From Imbricaverruca yamaguchii (Eukaryota; Arthropoda; Thecostraca; Neoverrucidae), in the NCBI GenBank assembly GCA_034440575.1, contig JAOTOL010001640.1:3449501-3513500 (forward strand): a stretch of 64,000 nucleotides of DNA. Direction: 5' to 3'. This document shows positions 33,440 to 44,409 of this stretch, piece by piece. Below the pieces are notes generated by a model. That model worked only from the letters and a program-made list of their open reading frames with translations. It did not search any database and was not told the DNA's origin. Positions within the stretch are counted from its first letter, which is position 1, and the number at the start of each line of letters is the position of its first letter. The position numbers and the translations under genes are program-made.

Positions 33440-35238
33440 TCCTCACCCATCTATGATGGCATCTCCCCACTTGCTCATGGTGCGATCCCTCCACCTGTCT
33501 ATTGAAAGGAGAGAGGGAGGGTCACCACCCGCCCACGACGAGGCTCCCTCAGCTGTATATGATGGGGTCTCCTTGCCCGTGTACATTGGTGTCTCCTCAT
33601 CAATGGAGATCACCCCTGCATGTCTATGTTGCGGCCCCTTACCTGTCTATGGAGGGTTATTGTTACCACATTGCGAGGTCCCTTCATCTGTCCATCGTGA
33701 AGTCTGTCACCTGTCTACAGAGTACTATTATTATCACACTGCGAGGCTCTCTCTCTCCTGTCTATGGAGGATTATTATCCCCGCATTGCCAGGTCCCTTC
33801 ACCTGCCTATGAAGGATTACTATCCTCACATAGCGAGGTCCTCTCACCTGTCTATGGCGAGGTTCTATCACCTGTCTATGGTGAGGTCCCCTCACCTCTC
33901 TATGGTGAGGCCTCTCACCTGTCTATGGTGGTGTATGCTCACCTATGGTGAGGTCCCCTCACCTGTCTATAGTGAGCCCTTTCACCTGTCTATGGTGAAG
34001 CCTCTCACCTGTCTATGGTGAGGTCCCCTCACCTGTCTATGGTGAGGCCCCTCACCTGTCTATGGTGAGGTCCCCTCACCTGTCTATGGTGATGTATGCT
34101 CACCTGTCTATGGTGAGGTCCCCTCACCTGTCTATGGTGAGGTCCCCTCACCTGTCCATGGTGAGGTCCCCTCACCTGTCTATGGTGAGGTCCCCTCACC
34201 TGTCTATGGTGAGGTCCCCTCACCTGTCTATGGTGAGGTCCCCTCACCTGTCTATGGTGAGGCCTCTCACCTGTCTATGGTGAGGTCCCCTCACCTGTCC
34301 ATGTTGAGGTCCCTCATCTGTCTATAGTGAGATCCCCTCACCCGTCTATGGTGCTGTATGCTCACCTGTCTATGGTGAGGTCCCCTCACCTCTCTATGGT
34401 GAGCCCTTTCACCTGTCTATGGTGAAGCCTCTCACCTGTCTATGGCGAGGTCCCCTCACCTGTCTACGGTGAGGCTTCTCACATGTCTATGGTGAGGTCC
34501 CCTCACCTGGCTATGGTGAGGTCCCCTCACCTGTCTATGGTGAGACCCCTCACCTGTCTATGGTGAGGTCCCCTCACCTGTCCATGGTGATGTATGCTCA
34601 CCTGTCTATGGTGAGACCCCTCACATGTCTAAGGTGATGACCTCTCACCTGTCTATGGTGAGGTCCCCTCACCTGTCTATGGTGAGACCCCTCACATGTC
34701 TATGGTGAGCTCCCTCACCAGTCTATGGTGATGTATGCTCACCTGTCTATGGTGAGACCCCTCACATGTCTAAGGTGATGACCCCTCACCTGTCTATGGT
34801 GAGGTCCCCTCACCTGTCTATGGTGAGGCCTCTCACCTGTCTATGGTGAGGTCCCCTCACCTGGCTATGGTGATGTATGCTCACCTGTCTATGGTGAGAC
34901 CCCTCACATGTCTAAGGTGATGACCCCTCACCTGTCTATGGTGAGGTCCTCTCACCTGTCTATGGTGAGACCCCTCACATGTCTATGGTGAGCTCCCTCA
35001 CCTGGCTATGGTGATGTATGCTCACCTGTCTATGGTGAGACCCCTCACATGTCTAAGGTGATGACCCCTCACCTGTCTATGGTGAGGTCCTCTCACCTGT
35101 CTATGGTGAGGCCTCTCACCTGTCTATGGTGAGGTCCCCTCACCTGTCTATGGTGAGGTTCCCTCACCTGTCTATGGTGAGTCCCCTCACATGTCTATGG
35201 TGAGGTCCCCTCACCTGGCTATGGTGATGTACGCTCAC
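33440..35238. repeat. 24-bp minisatellite copying the MYCBP2 exon 16 donor (~58 copies)
   Basis: The unit on the gene strand is CTCACCATAGACAG|GTGAGGGGAC. The true exon end reads CTCACCATAGACAG|GTGAGCGTAC. It is regular from about 33840 to 35238 and degenerate beyond. Variant units have ATGTATG- or AAGGTGATG-type insertions, some of which form higher-order repeats. Confidence 0.96.
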
Positions 35239-35367
35239 CTGTCTATGGTGAGGTCGCGCCCTGCGCGGCAGGTGCAGCACACGGTCACAGTCGGCACAAA
35301 GACTGCCACACTCCGTGCACATGATGATGGCCACCGTCTCACCGTCGTCGTGGTTGTTGCACGTGGG
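35239..35367 (-). CDS. MYCBP2: MYCBP2 exon 16 in window (Cys/His block)
   Basis: Acceptor CTGTCCGCAG, donor GACAG|GTGAGC. It encodes CNNHDDGETVAIIMCTECGS then LCADCDRVLHLPRRARPHHR, matching vertebrate CDNHDDGETAAIILCNVCGN. 43 codons, phase 0. Confidence 0.95.
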
Positions 35368-35601
35368 CTGCGGACAGCAAACACAGATGTTAGCAGATGG
35401 CGACCGATGGAAGTGCGGAGCTATGGCGGAATACTCACTGGTTCACGGATTGTGCACGCTTGAGGGCGAGAAACTAAGCATGCACTTTATGACAACCATT
35501 CTAAGATGCATGCACATTTTGATAAGCGCACGCAACGTGAAAAGCGCTAAGGACTGAGACATGAAATATGGTATGGGGGAAGTGGTTGTTGTCGCTTGTT
35601 G

Positions 35602-35763
35602 GATTGGATTGTGGCTTTACGACGCCCCCGGCAGCTGAGGCCATACGGCGTCGCCTACCTCTCACCCTGGCAGGAAGGGCGAGCATCGCGAGGAATCGAA
35701 CCCCCGTACCTCTGGCTTGCCAGACGCTCAGCTTAACCACTGAGCTACCGACGCCCCCTGTTT
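35602..35763 (-). mobile_element. tRNA-derived SINE, family B
   Basis: Reverse orientation, same family as 19398-19561. The target duplication TCGCTTGTTG lies at 35592-35601 and 35764-35773. The tail stem is CGACGCC/GGCGTCG. Confidence 0.9.
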
Positions 35764-36058
35764 TCGCTTGTTGCTTGTTCGCTACTTGGGCTTTAGGCCC
35801 TTTCACCCACTCTTTCGGATCATTCTGGTCCAGTGAATTCTGTCGCAATAAGCCAGTCATAAAACCACTATTCAGAAGGGCACGGGTTCACACCTATGTA
35901 TGGTTGACAACTTTGGTCTCCAATACAACATAATTAAGGTTGTGGCATCACCTTCTGGCTGAAATAGGAATTGCGAAGCTCGGTCCCCACCAGCATTCAG
36001 CGATACTGTATTTCCCGTCGCGGCACAATAATCGCATCCTGGTTGCTACAATAAAAAG

Positions 36059-36155
36059 CATTGCGTGAGACGAAATGTACGACCCTCAATATACCAGGAG
36101 ATAAGATAATATCCTCCTGGTATATTGAGGGTCGTACATTTCGTCTCACGCAATG
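36059..36155. repeat. perfect 42-bp inverted repeat, 13-base loop
   Basis: The arms 36059-36100 (start CATTGCGTGAGACGAAATG, end ATATACCAGGAG) and 36114-36155 are exact reverse complements. It lies in a MYCBP2 intron. It could be a miRNA-like precursor, a fold-back transposon or a recent palindromic duplication. Confidence 0.97.
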
Positions 36156-36429
36156 TCTAAAACCCAGGAGCACTTAAGAGCCATTCTTCGTTGCATTAAA
36201 CAATAAAAAGGCACTGCATCCATACAAAACATGCACCGCATCATATCGCCGTGCTTTAGAAGCCATAAATAATCAACCAGACGCGGACACTGGCCACACT
36301 GCGACTGAAAGAGTGGCAACCCTAGTAAAAACCAAACGCTCTGTAAACACAATCACCGCGTTAATGCCATGACGTCCAAACCCTAGACCAGCAACGATGA
36401 AATGTGACAAGAACTGAGAAAGTATTCGG

Positions 36430-36790
36430 ACACACCAATTATCTACCAGCCACTGTGTAAGTTGTGCACCACCACTGGCTAGTGCCAGGCGGCGAGTGCC
36501 ATACGTATCTGAATACACCGGCTATCTACCAGCCACTGTGTAAGTTGTGCATCACTACTGGCTTGTACCAGGCGGCGAGTGCCATACGTATCTGAATACA
36601 CCGGCTATCTACCAGCCACTGTGTAAGTTGTGCATCACCACTGGCTGGTACCAGGCGGCGAGTGCCATACGTATCTGAATACACCGGCTATCTACCAGCC
36701 ACTGTGTAAGTTGTGCACCACCACTGGCTGGTGCCAGGCGGCGAGTGCCATACGTATCTGAATACACCGGCTATCTACCAGCCGCCGTGT
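36430..36790. repeat. 84-bp tandem repeat, four copies
   Basis: Contains CCAGCCACTGTGTAAGTTGTG and GCGAGTGCCATACGTATCTG. The unit resembles the intron just downstream of exon 15 (36780-36860), so it appears to derive from the start of that intron. Confidence 0.92.
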
Positions 36791-36865
36791 AAGCCGGCGG
36801 CCACCACCGGCCGGTACGCCCCGGGCGGACGGGCAGTACACAGGGCGTCGGCGCGTGCCACTGAC

Positions 36866-37096
36866 CCGCGAGGCGGAGGATGCGGCGGCGCCGCCGGCCG
36901 GCCGCCACCGTCCGGACGTCAGCCGGTCGGCGTGCTCCGGCCGCAGCACGCACAGCGCCACCAGCGCCATCCAGAGCGTGCTGGAGCCGAGGCACTGGTC
37001 GGGCAGGCGGTCGTGCGCCGGCACCCGGCTGAGGGTGAGCAGGGCGGCCGCCACGGCTGCCCGCGTCACGACCGACCACGGCTCCGACAGCTTACC
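36866..37096 (-). CDS. MYCBP2: MYCBP2 exon 15 in window
   Basis: Acceptor CCGTCGCCAG, donor CGCGG|GTCAGT. It encodes KLSEPWSVVTRAAVAAALLT and STLWMALVALCVLRPEHADR then LTSGRW, matching vertebrate HLSEAWSRVTKNAIAETIIA and RLWLALASLCVLDQDHVDRL. 77 codons, phase 0. Confidence 0.94.
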
Positions 37097-37139
37097 CTGG
37101 CGACGGCGGGGTACTGTCAGACGGCCGGGGCAGGTCACA

Positions 37140-37790
37140 GTCGGGGATGGTCACATAGATGGGGGAGGTCAGAGACGGCCGGGGCTGGGCAGATAGACGG
37201 AGATGGCCAGATAGACGGGGACGGCCAGATAGACGGGAATGGTCACATAGATGGGGGAGGTCAGATAGACGGGGGAGGTCAGAGACGGCCGGGGCTGGGC
37301 AGATAGACGGAGAGGGCCAGATAGACGGGGGAGGTCAGATATTCGGAGAGGTCAAATAGTCAGAGGGTCAGATAGTCGGGTAGTCAGATAATCGGGGAGA
37401 GTCGCATGGTCGGGTAAGGTCAGACAGTCGGGTAAGGTCAGACAGTCCGGGAGGTCAGATAGTCGGGGAGGGTCAAATAGTCGGGTAAAGTCAGATAGCC
37501 GGGTATGGTCAGATAATCGGGTAGGATCAGATAGTCGGGGAGGTCAGATTGTCGGGGAGGGTCACATAGACAGGGGAGGTCAGATTGTCGGGTAAGGTCA
37601 GACAGTCGGGGAGGTCAGACAGACGGAGGACGTCAGCTGGTCGGGGAAGGTCTGACGATAAGGGGAGAGCCACACAACTGGGGCAGGTCAGACAGCCAGG
37701 CGAAGTCAGATAGCTGGGGCAGGTCAAATAGCCGTGGGAGGTCAGATAGGCGAGGGAGTGTCAAATAGACGGGGAACGTCAGCCGGCTGG
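37140..37790. repeat. 18-20-bp minisatellite
   Basis: More than thirty units of the type GGTCAGATAGTCGGGGA. On the gene strand they are pyrimidine-rich and stand directly upstream of the exon 15 acceptor, so they may enlarge its polypyrimidine context. They do not copy the splice site. Confidence 0.93.
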
Positions 37791-37793
37791 GAA

Positions 37794-37863
37794 TGTTGGT
37801 TGGTTGGTTTTTGGGCCTTGGGGGCGCCGAGCGCATCAGCTGCGCCGGCCATACCGCGCCCAT
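37794..37863 (+). mobile_element. ultrashort SINE-tail element
   Basis: GGTTGGTTTTTGGGCCTTGG, then GGGGCGCCGAGCGCATC and end ACCGCGCCCAT. No convincing target duplication is seen. Confidence 0.7.
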
Positions 37864-38389
37864 AACATCGTCAGTCAAGCAATGAAAAACACACGATAGT
37901 CAGTCGACGTGACGAATTACATGGGGAGGGTCAGGTAGCTGGAAGACCGTCAGATAGTAGGCATACAAGTATTCAACGTAATGCTGTTTTCAGGAAAAAT
38001 AATTGTATAGTTAGGCTAACCTTATAGGTATGTCTTTCGTAATGTATATGTTATTACACACTTTTCATCGATAAAAATTAAGGAGTACAAGCTTTCAAGC
38101 CTACCTGTTGGCCCTTCAATCTTTTAACGGCGACGAGAGCCTGACGAAGGACCGGGCAGTTTGTGCAAGTATACCAGAAGGCCTACATTCCATTATGATG
38201 CGAAATTGATGAAATGATCTGCTGGATAGAATATTATTCTTACGATAACGATCCAGGGCGGGGCTGTTCATCAGGCCCTGTCGAGGTGCCGGGTGCGGAG
38301 GACGTGTAGTGCCGAGTGTAAGATGCTGTAGGTGTCGGAGTGTGTTGAGCATTAGGCAGGTGCCCGGTGCTGGGTCGTGGTGCCGGCTG

Positions 38390-39235
38390 TTAGGTTGTTG
38401 TGCTGGGTGTTGGGTCATAGTGCCGGGTGTTGGGTCATAGTGCCCGGTGTTGGGTCATAGTGCCGGGTGTTGGGTCATAGTGCCGGGTGTTGGGTCATAG
38501 TGCCCGGTGTTGGGTCATAGTGCCGGGTGTTGGGTCATAGTGCCGGGTGTTGGGTCATAGTGCCGGGTGTTGGGTCATAGTGCCGGGTGTTGGGTCATAG
38601 TGCCGGGTGTTGGGTCATAGTGCCGGGTGTTGGGTCATAGTGCCCGGTGTTGGGTCATAGTGCCCGGTGTTGGGTCATAGTGCCGGGTGTTGGGTCATAG
38701 TGCCCGGGTGTTGGGTCATAGTGCCCGGTGTTGGGTCATAGTGCCGGGTGTTGGGTCATAGTGCCGGGTGTTGGGTCATAGTGCCCGGTGTTGAGTCATA
38801 GTGCCGGGTGTTGGGTCATAGTGCCCGGTGTTGGGTCATAGTGCCCGGTGTTGGGTCATAGTGCCCGGTGTTGGGTCATAGTGCCGGGTGTTGGGTCATA
38901 GTGCCGGGTGTTGGGTCATAGTGCCGGGTGTTGGGTCATAGTGCCGGGTGTTGGGTCCTGTTATCTGGTGTTGGGTTGTGGTGTCGGTTGTTGGGTTGTG
39001 GTGTCGGGTGTTGGGTTGTGGTGCCGGGTATTGGATTGTTATGACAGGCGTTGGGTCCTGTTATCTGATGTTGGGTCCTGTTATCTGGTGTTGGGTCGTG
39101 GTGCTGGGTGTTGGGTCCTGTTACCTGGTGTCGGGTCGTGGTGTCGGCTGTCAGGTTGTGGTGCCGGGTGTTGGGTAGTGGTGTCGGGTGTTGGGTCGTG
39201 GTCCCGGGTGTTGGGTCGCAGTGCCGGGTGTCAGA
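38390..39235. repeat. 20-bp minisatellite (~42 copies)
   Basis: Very regular TGCCGGGTGTTGGGTCATAG. It ends about 55 bp from the exon 14 donor and does not copy it. Confidence 0.97.
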
Positions 39236-39290
39236 TGTTAAGTCCCGGTGGCCGGGCTGTGGTGCAGGATGTTGGCAAGTGTCGGCTCAC

Positions 39291-39504
39291 CTCGCTCATG
39301 TCGTGCAGCAGACGCAGTACACGCTCGGCCACGCTGGGAGTCATGTGGCCCTTGAGCCACCAGCGCGCGCCGCCGACCCCGTCGGCCAGCTGCACCTCGC
39401 ACAGCCGCACTGAGCGCATCACCTTGGCACTGCCCTCCTTATACTTGACCTGTACCTGGACACACTTGGCGACGCAGGCCAGCAGCACGTCCAACACACC
39501 CAAA
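39291..39504 (-). CDS. MYCBP2: MYCBP2 exon 14 in window
   Basis: Acceptor TGCCCGACAG, donor GCGAG|GTGAGC. It encodes LGVLDVLLACVAKCVQVQVK then RSVRLCEVQLADG and ARWWLKGHMTPSVAERVLRL, parallel to vertebrate LGILDMFLGCIAKALTVQLK and SHWWMKGSTPTQISEIIIRL. It enters in phase 2. Confidence 0.9.
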
Positions 39505-40031
39505 CTGTCGGGCAGACAGCAGCACTGTGAGGTGACACCCAAACTGTGGGACAGACAGCAGGACCGAGCATCACAGTCCGTCTGTGGAACGGAGAACAAG
39601 GCTGAACGGCTGAACAACCCACAATATGTGACGACAGGATTGAACGCCATCACCCGGACTGTGGAGCAGACAACGGGACTGAAGGGCCCGTCCATACTGT
39701 GGGACAACAAATTTGAACGGCGCCACTCAGGATGTGGGACAGACAATGAAGGAATGAATACAAACACACTTCGCATTAAAGCCACAGGATACGGCACATC
39801 GCGCACCTATTGACAGCCACTGGAGCCAACCCTAAGTGACGAGCCAACCTCGGCCAGACTGGTTGGTAATCAGGACTTCAGGGCGCACCGATCACGCTGA
39901 CCATCTGGTTCCCATGAACATTGTCTCTGCTCGGTTCCCACGACGTTAGCAGCTCATAAAATCTGCTGACCGGTCAGACAAGACAGTGAGCTGGTCACCG
40001 GACTGTGCTGCGGTGTCCGGACTCCGCCCAC

Positions 40032-40177
40032 CTGTTGGGCTGGTGCTCGGGCTGGTCGTCGTCGTCGTCTCCGCCGACCCTGTACTCGGTGTCGGGCAGG
40101 CGGCAGTCGGGCCCCTGCAGCCGCGCCAGCGCCGCCGGCGTCATCTCGGGCAACACCCGGCGCAGCAGACTCACCAC
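40032..40177 (-). CDS. MYCBP2: MYCBP2 exon 13 in window
   Basis: Acceptor GTGCCGGCAG, donor AACAG|GTGGGC. It encodes VVSLLRRVLPEMTPAALARL then an acidic DDDDDQPEHQ linker, parallel to vertebrate VTSLLRRVLPEVTPNRLASI. It leaves in phase 2. Confidence 0.93.
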
Positions 40178-40535
40178 CTGCCGGCACACACCGGAGGCCG
40201 GACACCTGTCACGGCGGCACACACCAGAGGCCGGACACCTGTCACCACCTGGCGACACACACCGGAGGCCGGACACCTGTCACGGCGGCACACACCGGAG
40301 GCCGGACACCTGTCACCACCTGGCGACACACACCGGAGGCCGGACACCTGTCACGGCGGCACACACCAGAGGCCGGACACCTGTCACGGCGGCACACACC
40401 GGAGGCCGGACACCTGTCACGGCAGCCGGCACACACCGGAGGCCGGACACCTGTCACGGCGGCACACACCGGAGGCCGGACACACACCAGACGCCGGACA
40501 CCTGTCACCACCTGGCGACACACATCAGACGCCGG
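40178..40535. repeat. ~33-bp minisatellite copying the MYCBP2 exon 13 acceptor
   Basis: About eleven units with GGCCTCCGGTGTGTG. Several contain GTCGCCAG|GTGGTGACAG, close to the true GCCGGCAG|GTGGTGAGTC. Confidence 0.92.
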
Positions 40536-40904
40536 ACACCTGTCACGGCGCGGCTGCTGCCGGGAAACTTAGTCTTGTCATGACAACCAGGTTTTACCGG
40601 TAAAAGCTGGTAAAAAGTGGTCAGTACATGCCGAAAATGTGCTACGTTTATACTTCATGACATTTTCAACTCTAATTTTGCGAATTTCTTCGTATTATCC
40701 ACATTGCATGATGTGTGACTCTTTACTAGACATACAAATAGTATGTCATATATATCTGAAAACTTAAGCCAAATATTTGCATGACCCACGCCGGTAAAAA
40801 CCTGTAAAAGCAGTTTTTGACACGCTGGTTTATACCAGTAGTAAAACCAGCACAAAAAAAAAATGGTGGCAAAATCTGCCAACCCTGGTATCTGTCACTT
40901 CCCC

Positions 40905-41066
40905 ATATTCCCCTGTGCTGGTGTACCTGTCGCTTCCCCAGATGCCTCTGCGCCCGTGTACCTGTCGCTACCCCAGATGTCGCTGTGCCAGTGTATCTGT
41001 CGCTGCCCCAAGCACATCTGTGCCAGTGTACCTGTCGCTGCCCCAGGCACCGCTGTGTCGGTGTAC
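40905..41066. repeat. ~38-bp minisatellite copying the MYCBP2 exon 12 donor
   Basis: Five copies of GGGGCAGCGACAG|GTACACTGGC on the gene strand. The real exon end is TGCCAGCGACAG|GTACACCGAC. Confidence 0.92.
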
Positions 41067-41282
41067 CTGTCGCTGGCAGCGGGCCGACGCCGTGTGCAGC
41101 AGCGTCAGCAGGTCGGCCACCAGCGGGTGCTGGCCGGACAGGTGCTGGCGGCCCACGCCGCTGCCGCTCAGCGCCAGCAGCATGGCCAGCATCTGGAAGC
41201 AGTGCGTGTCCGGTGCCGGCTCCGGCTCGTCCCGCAGTCGGGCCGCCTCCCGAGCCAGCGCCGCCATAATGTGGTCACAGAT
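41067..41282 (-). CDS. MYCBP2: MYCBP2 exon 12 in window
   Basis: Acceptor TGGTGCCGCAG, donor CGACAG|GTACAC. It encodes ICDHIMAALAREAARLRDE then HCFQMLAMLLALSGSGVGRQ and LTLLHTASARCQRQ, matching vertebrate ALSGSNVGRQYL and LFSLLHTASPRVQRQ. Both edges carry arrays. Confidence 0.95.
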
Positions 41283-41910
41283 CTGCGGCACCACCGAGGT
41301 CATCAGCACGGGGACAAGGGAGGACATCAGCTGCTGGACAGAGGAGGTCATCATCACGGGGACAGGGGCGGGAATCAGCTGCAGGACAGGGGAGGTCATC
41401 AGCTGCAGGACAGGGGGATCATCAGCACGGCAACAGGGGAGGGTATCAGCTGCTGGACGAGGGAGGTCATCAGCACGGGGACTGCAGCTCGTCCCGCAGT
41501 CGGGCCGCCTCCCGACCTAGCGCCGCCGTAATGTGGTCACAGCTCTGCGGCACAGCCATGGTCGGCAGCACGGCCGCAGGGGAGGTCGCTAGCTGGGGAC
41601 AGGGCGGCCATCAGCTGGAGGACAGGGGAGGCTATCAGCTGCAGGACAGGGAGGCTATCAGCTGCTGAACAGGGGAGGCTATCAGCTGCTGGACAGGAGG
41701 TGTCATCAGCTGCAGGACAGGGGAGGCTATAAGCTGCTGGACAGGGGAGGTCATCAGCTGCTGGACAGGGGGATCATCAGCAGGGCGACAGGGGAGGGTA
41801 TCAGCTGCTGGACAGGGGAGGCTACCAGCTGGGGTACCGGGGAGGCTATCAGCTGGGAGACAGGTAGATTGTCAGCTGGGATACAGTGGAGGTCACCAGC
41901 ACGGCAGGGA
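41283..41910. repeat. ~26-bp minisatellite copying the MYCBP2 exon 12 acceptor region
   Basis: About twenty units reading CTGATGACCTCCCCTGTCC and TGCAG on the gene strand. The genuine acceptor context is CTGATGACCTCGGTGGTGCC then GCAG. Confidence 0.9.
41484..41570 (-). pseudogene. MYCBP2: partial duplicate of MYCBP2 exon 12
   Basis: About 80 bp repeating 41225-41300 with the acceptor GTGCCGCAG and the first ~55 exon bases (CACATTACGGCGGCGC and GGGAGGCGGCCCGACTGCG). It sits in the intron amid the 26-bp array and lacks the exon's 3' end. Confidence 0.88.
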
Positions 41911-42196
41911 AGGTCGCCAACATTAGTCACCAGCTGGGGGACGGGGAAGGTCACCGATGGGGACACAGGGGACGTTACCAGCTGTGGGAATAGTGGAAGG
42001 AGATCATGAGCCGAGCAGGGTTGCTGGAGGTCACTAGCTTGCAGTAGGAACAACGAACGGCACCAACGATCAGTTTGTCGAAACCGAACACTATGGACCA
42101 CTTCAGGACGCGGCGTGGTTGGTTGGTTGACGTTGGTTGGTTGACTGCTCAACCTCCACAAATAATCCCAGGCAGTGGCCACATGCCACATTGGAT

Positions 42197-42357
42197 CTTG
42201 ATTGGTTCTTAGTTTTACGACACGTCGACCGTTGAGTCATCCAGCGTCGCCGATCTCTCACGCCGATTGGTCGTAGGCGAAGTGTAGCGACAGGTGAGAC
42301 TCGAACCCACAACCTTTCGATTGTGAGACGAGCAACTTACCCCTAGACTACTCGTCC
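42197..42357 (-). mobile_element. tRNA-derived SINE, family C
   Basis: Reverse orientation, same family as 31430-31590; B box GGGTTCGAGTCTC and tail CCGTTGAGTCATCCAGCG. Confidence 0.85.
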
Positions 42358-42725
42358 CCTCAGCACGTGGCGTGAATGAAGAGCGAGCGGTCGCCGGTTG
42401 ATGCGGGTACCGTCACAGTAGTCCCCCGGAGCGAAATATCTGGCTAAACTTCGATATATCTCAAGGAGAACCCATGACAGGAGCACGCTAAGGAACTAGC
42501 AATTGAAGGAATTGCGCTTGCCACGTTGAGGACAACGAATTGTAGCCAAAATGCATCGAAATGCGAAACACAAATACAAAATACACCAAAATACATAACA
42601 CGAAGTGTGGCCAAATCCATAGAACTGAGAACCACGGCGACGGCGCCGCTCTGAGTAGGTACATGTTGGGCCGATGGCGGCGGGAGGACGGCAGTATCGT
42701 GCGACCACTCGGCTCCTCCCCGCAC

Positions 42726-42949
42726 CTGTGTCTGCAGGTGGGTGAGTTTGCAGCGCGAGAACAGGATGGAGACCATGTGCTGTCTCAGGTCGGTGTCCTC
42801 CTCAATGTCGGGCTCGGCGGCCGGCGGTACTTGGTGCGGTGTCAGCGACCCGCTCGGCGTCTCGCCCTCGTCCATCGACAGGAGCTTCCCGAACACCTGG
42901 CGATACCGCAACTGGTCATACACCGCCTGACAGTGCTGGGACAGGCTGT
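42726..42949 (-). CDS. MYCBP2: MYCBP2 exon 11 in window, start ambiguous
   Basis: The donor is GACACAG|GTGCGG. It encodes VFGKLLSMDEGETPSGSL then EEDTDLRQHMVSILFSRCKL and THLQTQ, parallel to vertebrate VFGKLISGDAE and LKEHMVGIIFSRSKLTNLQK. Starting at 42949 (GCAG|ACAGCC) adds SLSQHCQAVYDQLRYRQ, similar to vertebrate SVAQQRNCEAETLRVF, and fits phase 1 of exon 10. Starting at 42896 (CGCCAG|GTGTTC) mimics the other exons but clashes in phase. Confidence 0.85.
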
Positions 42950-43915
42950 CTGCTGTACTGCTGTGTACCACCAGACGATACCGCAACTGGTCATACACCG
43001 CCTGACAGTGCTGGGACAGGCTGTCTGCTGTACTGCTGTATACCACCTGGCGATACCACAACTGGTCATACACCGCCTGGCAATGCCGGGACAGGCTGTC
43101 TGATGTACTGCTGTATATCACCTGGCGATACCGCAACTGGTCATACACCGCCTGACAGTGCTGGGACAGGCTGTCTGCTGTACTGCTGTATACCACCTGG
43201 CGATACCGCAACTGGTCATACACCGCCTGACAGTGCTGGGACAGGCTGTCTGCTGTACTGCTGTATACCACCTGGCGATACCGCAACTGGTCATACACCG
43301 CCTGACAGTGCTGGGACAGGCTGTCTGCTGTACTGCTGTATACCACCTGGCGATACCGCAACTGGTCATACACCGCCTGATAATGCTGGGACATGTCTGC
43401 TATACTGCTGTATACCACCTGGCGATACCGCAACTGGTCATACACCGCTGTCTACTATACAGGCTGTCTGCTATACTGCTGTATACCACCTGGCGATACC
43501 GCAACTGGTCATACACCGCATGACAACGCTGGGACCTGTCTGCTATACTGATGTATACCACCTGGCGATACCACAACCGGTCATACACCGCCTGATAATG
43601 CTGGGACAGGCTTTACTGCTGTATACCACCTGGCGATACCGCAACTGGTCATACACCGCCTGACAACACTGGGACCTGTCTGCTATACTGATGTATACCA
43701 CCTGGCGATACCGCAACCGGTCATACACCGCCTGATAATGCTGGGACAGGCTTACTGCTGTATACCACCTGGCGATACCGCAACTGGTCATACACCGCCT
43801 GACAGTGCTGGGACAGGCTGTCTGCTGTACTGCTGTATACCACCTGGCGATACCGCAACTGGTCATACACCGCCTGACAATACTGGGACCTGTCCGCTAT
43901 ACTGCTGTGTACCAC
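42950..43915. repeat. 78-bp minisatellite derived from the start of MYCBP2 exon 11
   Basis: About twelve units. On the gene strand each includes CTGTCCCAGCACTGTCAG, GCGGTGTATGACCAGTTGC and GGTATCGCCAG|GTGG. The 26-codon period gives an open frame, but it more likely repeats the acceptor and exon start. Confidence 0.93.
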
Positions 43916-44400
43916 CAGACGACACCGGGGCAGTTTATATACCGTCTGACGACACTAGGACAGGTTATATAGAATCTGACCTCACAGGGATAGTCAATAT
44001 ACCATCTGGCGACACCGGGACAGGATACATACCACCTGGTGACACTGGAACATGTTATATAAGATTTGACGTCACCGGGACAGGCTACATACCACCTAAC
44101 GTCACCGGGACAGGCTATATACCACCTGACGTCACCGGGACAGTGCATATACCACCTGACGACACTGGAACATGTTACATAAGATTTGACGTCACCGAGA
44201 CAGGCTATATACCACCTGACGTCACCGGGACAGGCTACATACCACCTAACGTCACCGGGACAGGCTATATACCACCTGACGTCACCGGGACAGGCTATAT
44301 ACCATCTGACGCCATCGGAACAGGTTGTATACTATCTGGCAGTATTGGGACATGCCACAAATCACCTACCAATACCAGGCCAGGCCGAAAACCGGACAGG
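43916..44400. repeat. ~30-bp minisatellite
   Basis: About sixteen units of GTCACCGGGACAGGCTATAT plus ACCACCTGAC, abutting the 78-bp array and sharing its ATACCACCTGGCGA-like word, so it may be an old derivative of it. Confidence 0.92.
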
Positions 44401-44409
44401 TTACACGCA

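Noticed and set aside
39860..39920. A tenth ultrashort element
   Set aside because: It contains AGGGCGCACCGATCACGC and TGACCATCTGG, but the ends and target duplication are not convincing.
42444..43445. A coding 26-residue repeat domain in MYCBP2
   Set aside because: Known family members have no such repeat, and the array follows the same junction-copy pattern as demonstrably intronic arrays. Kept only as an alternative.
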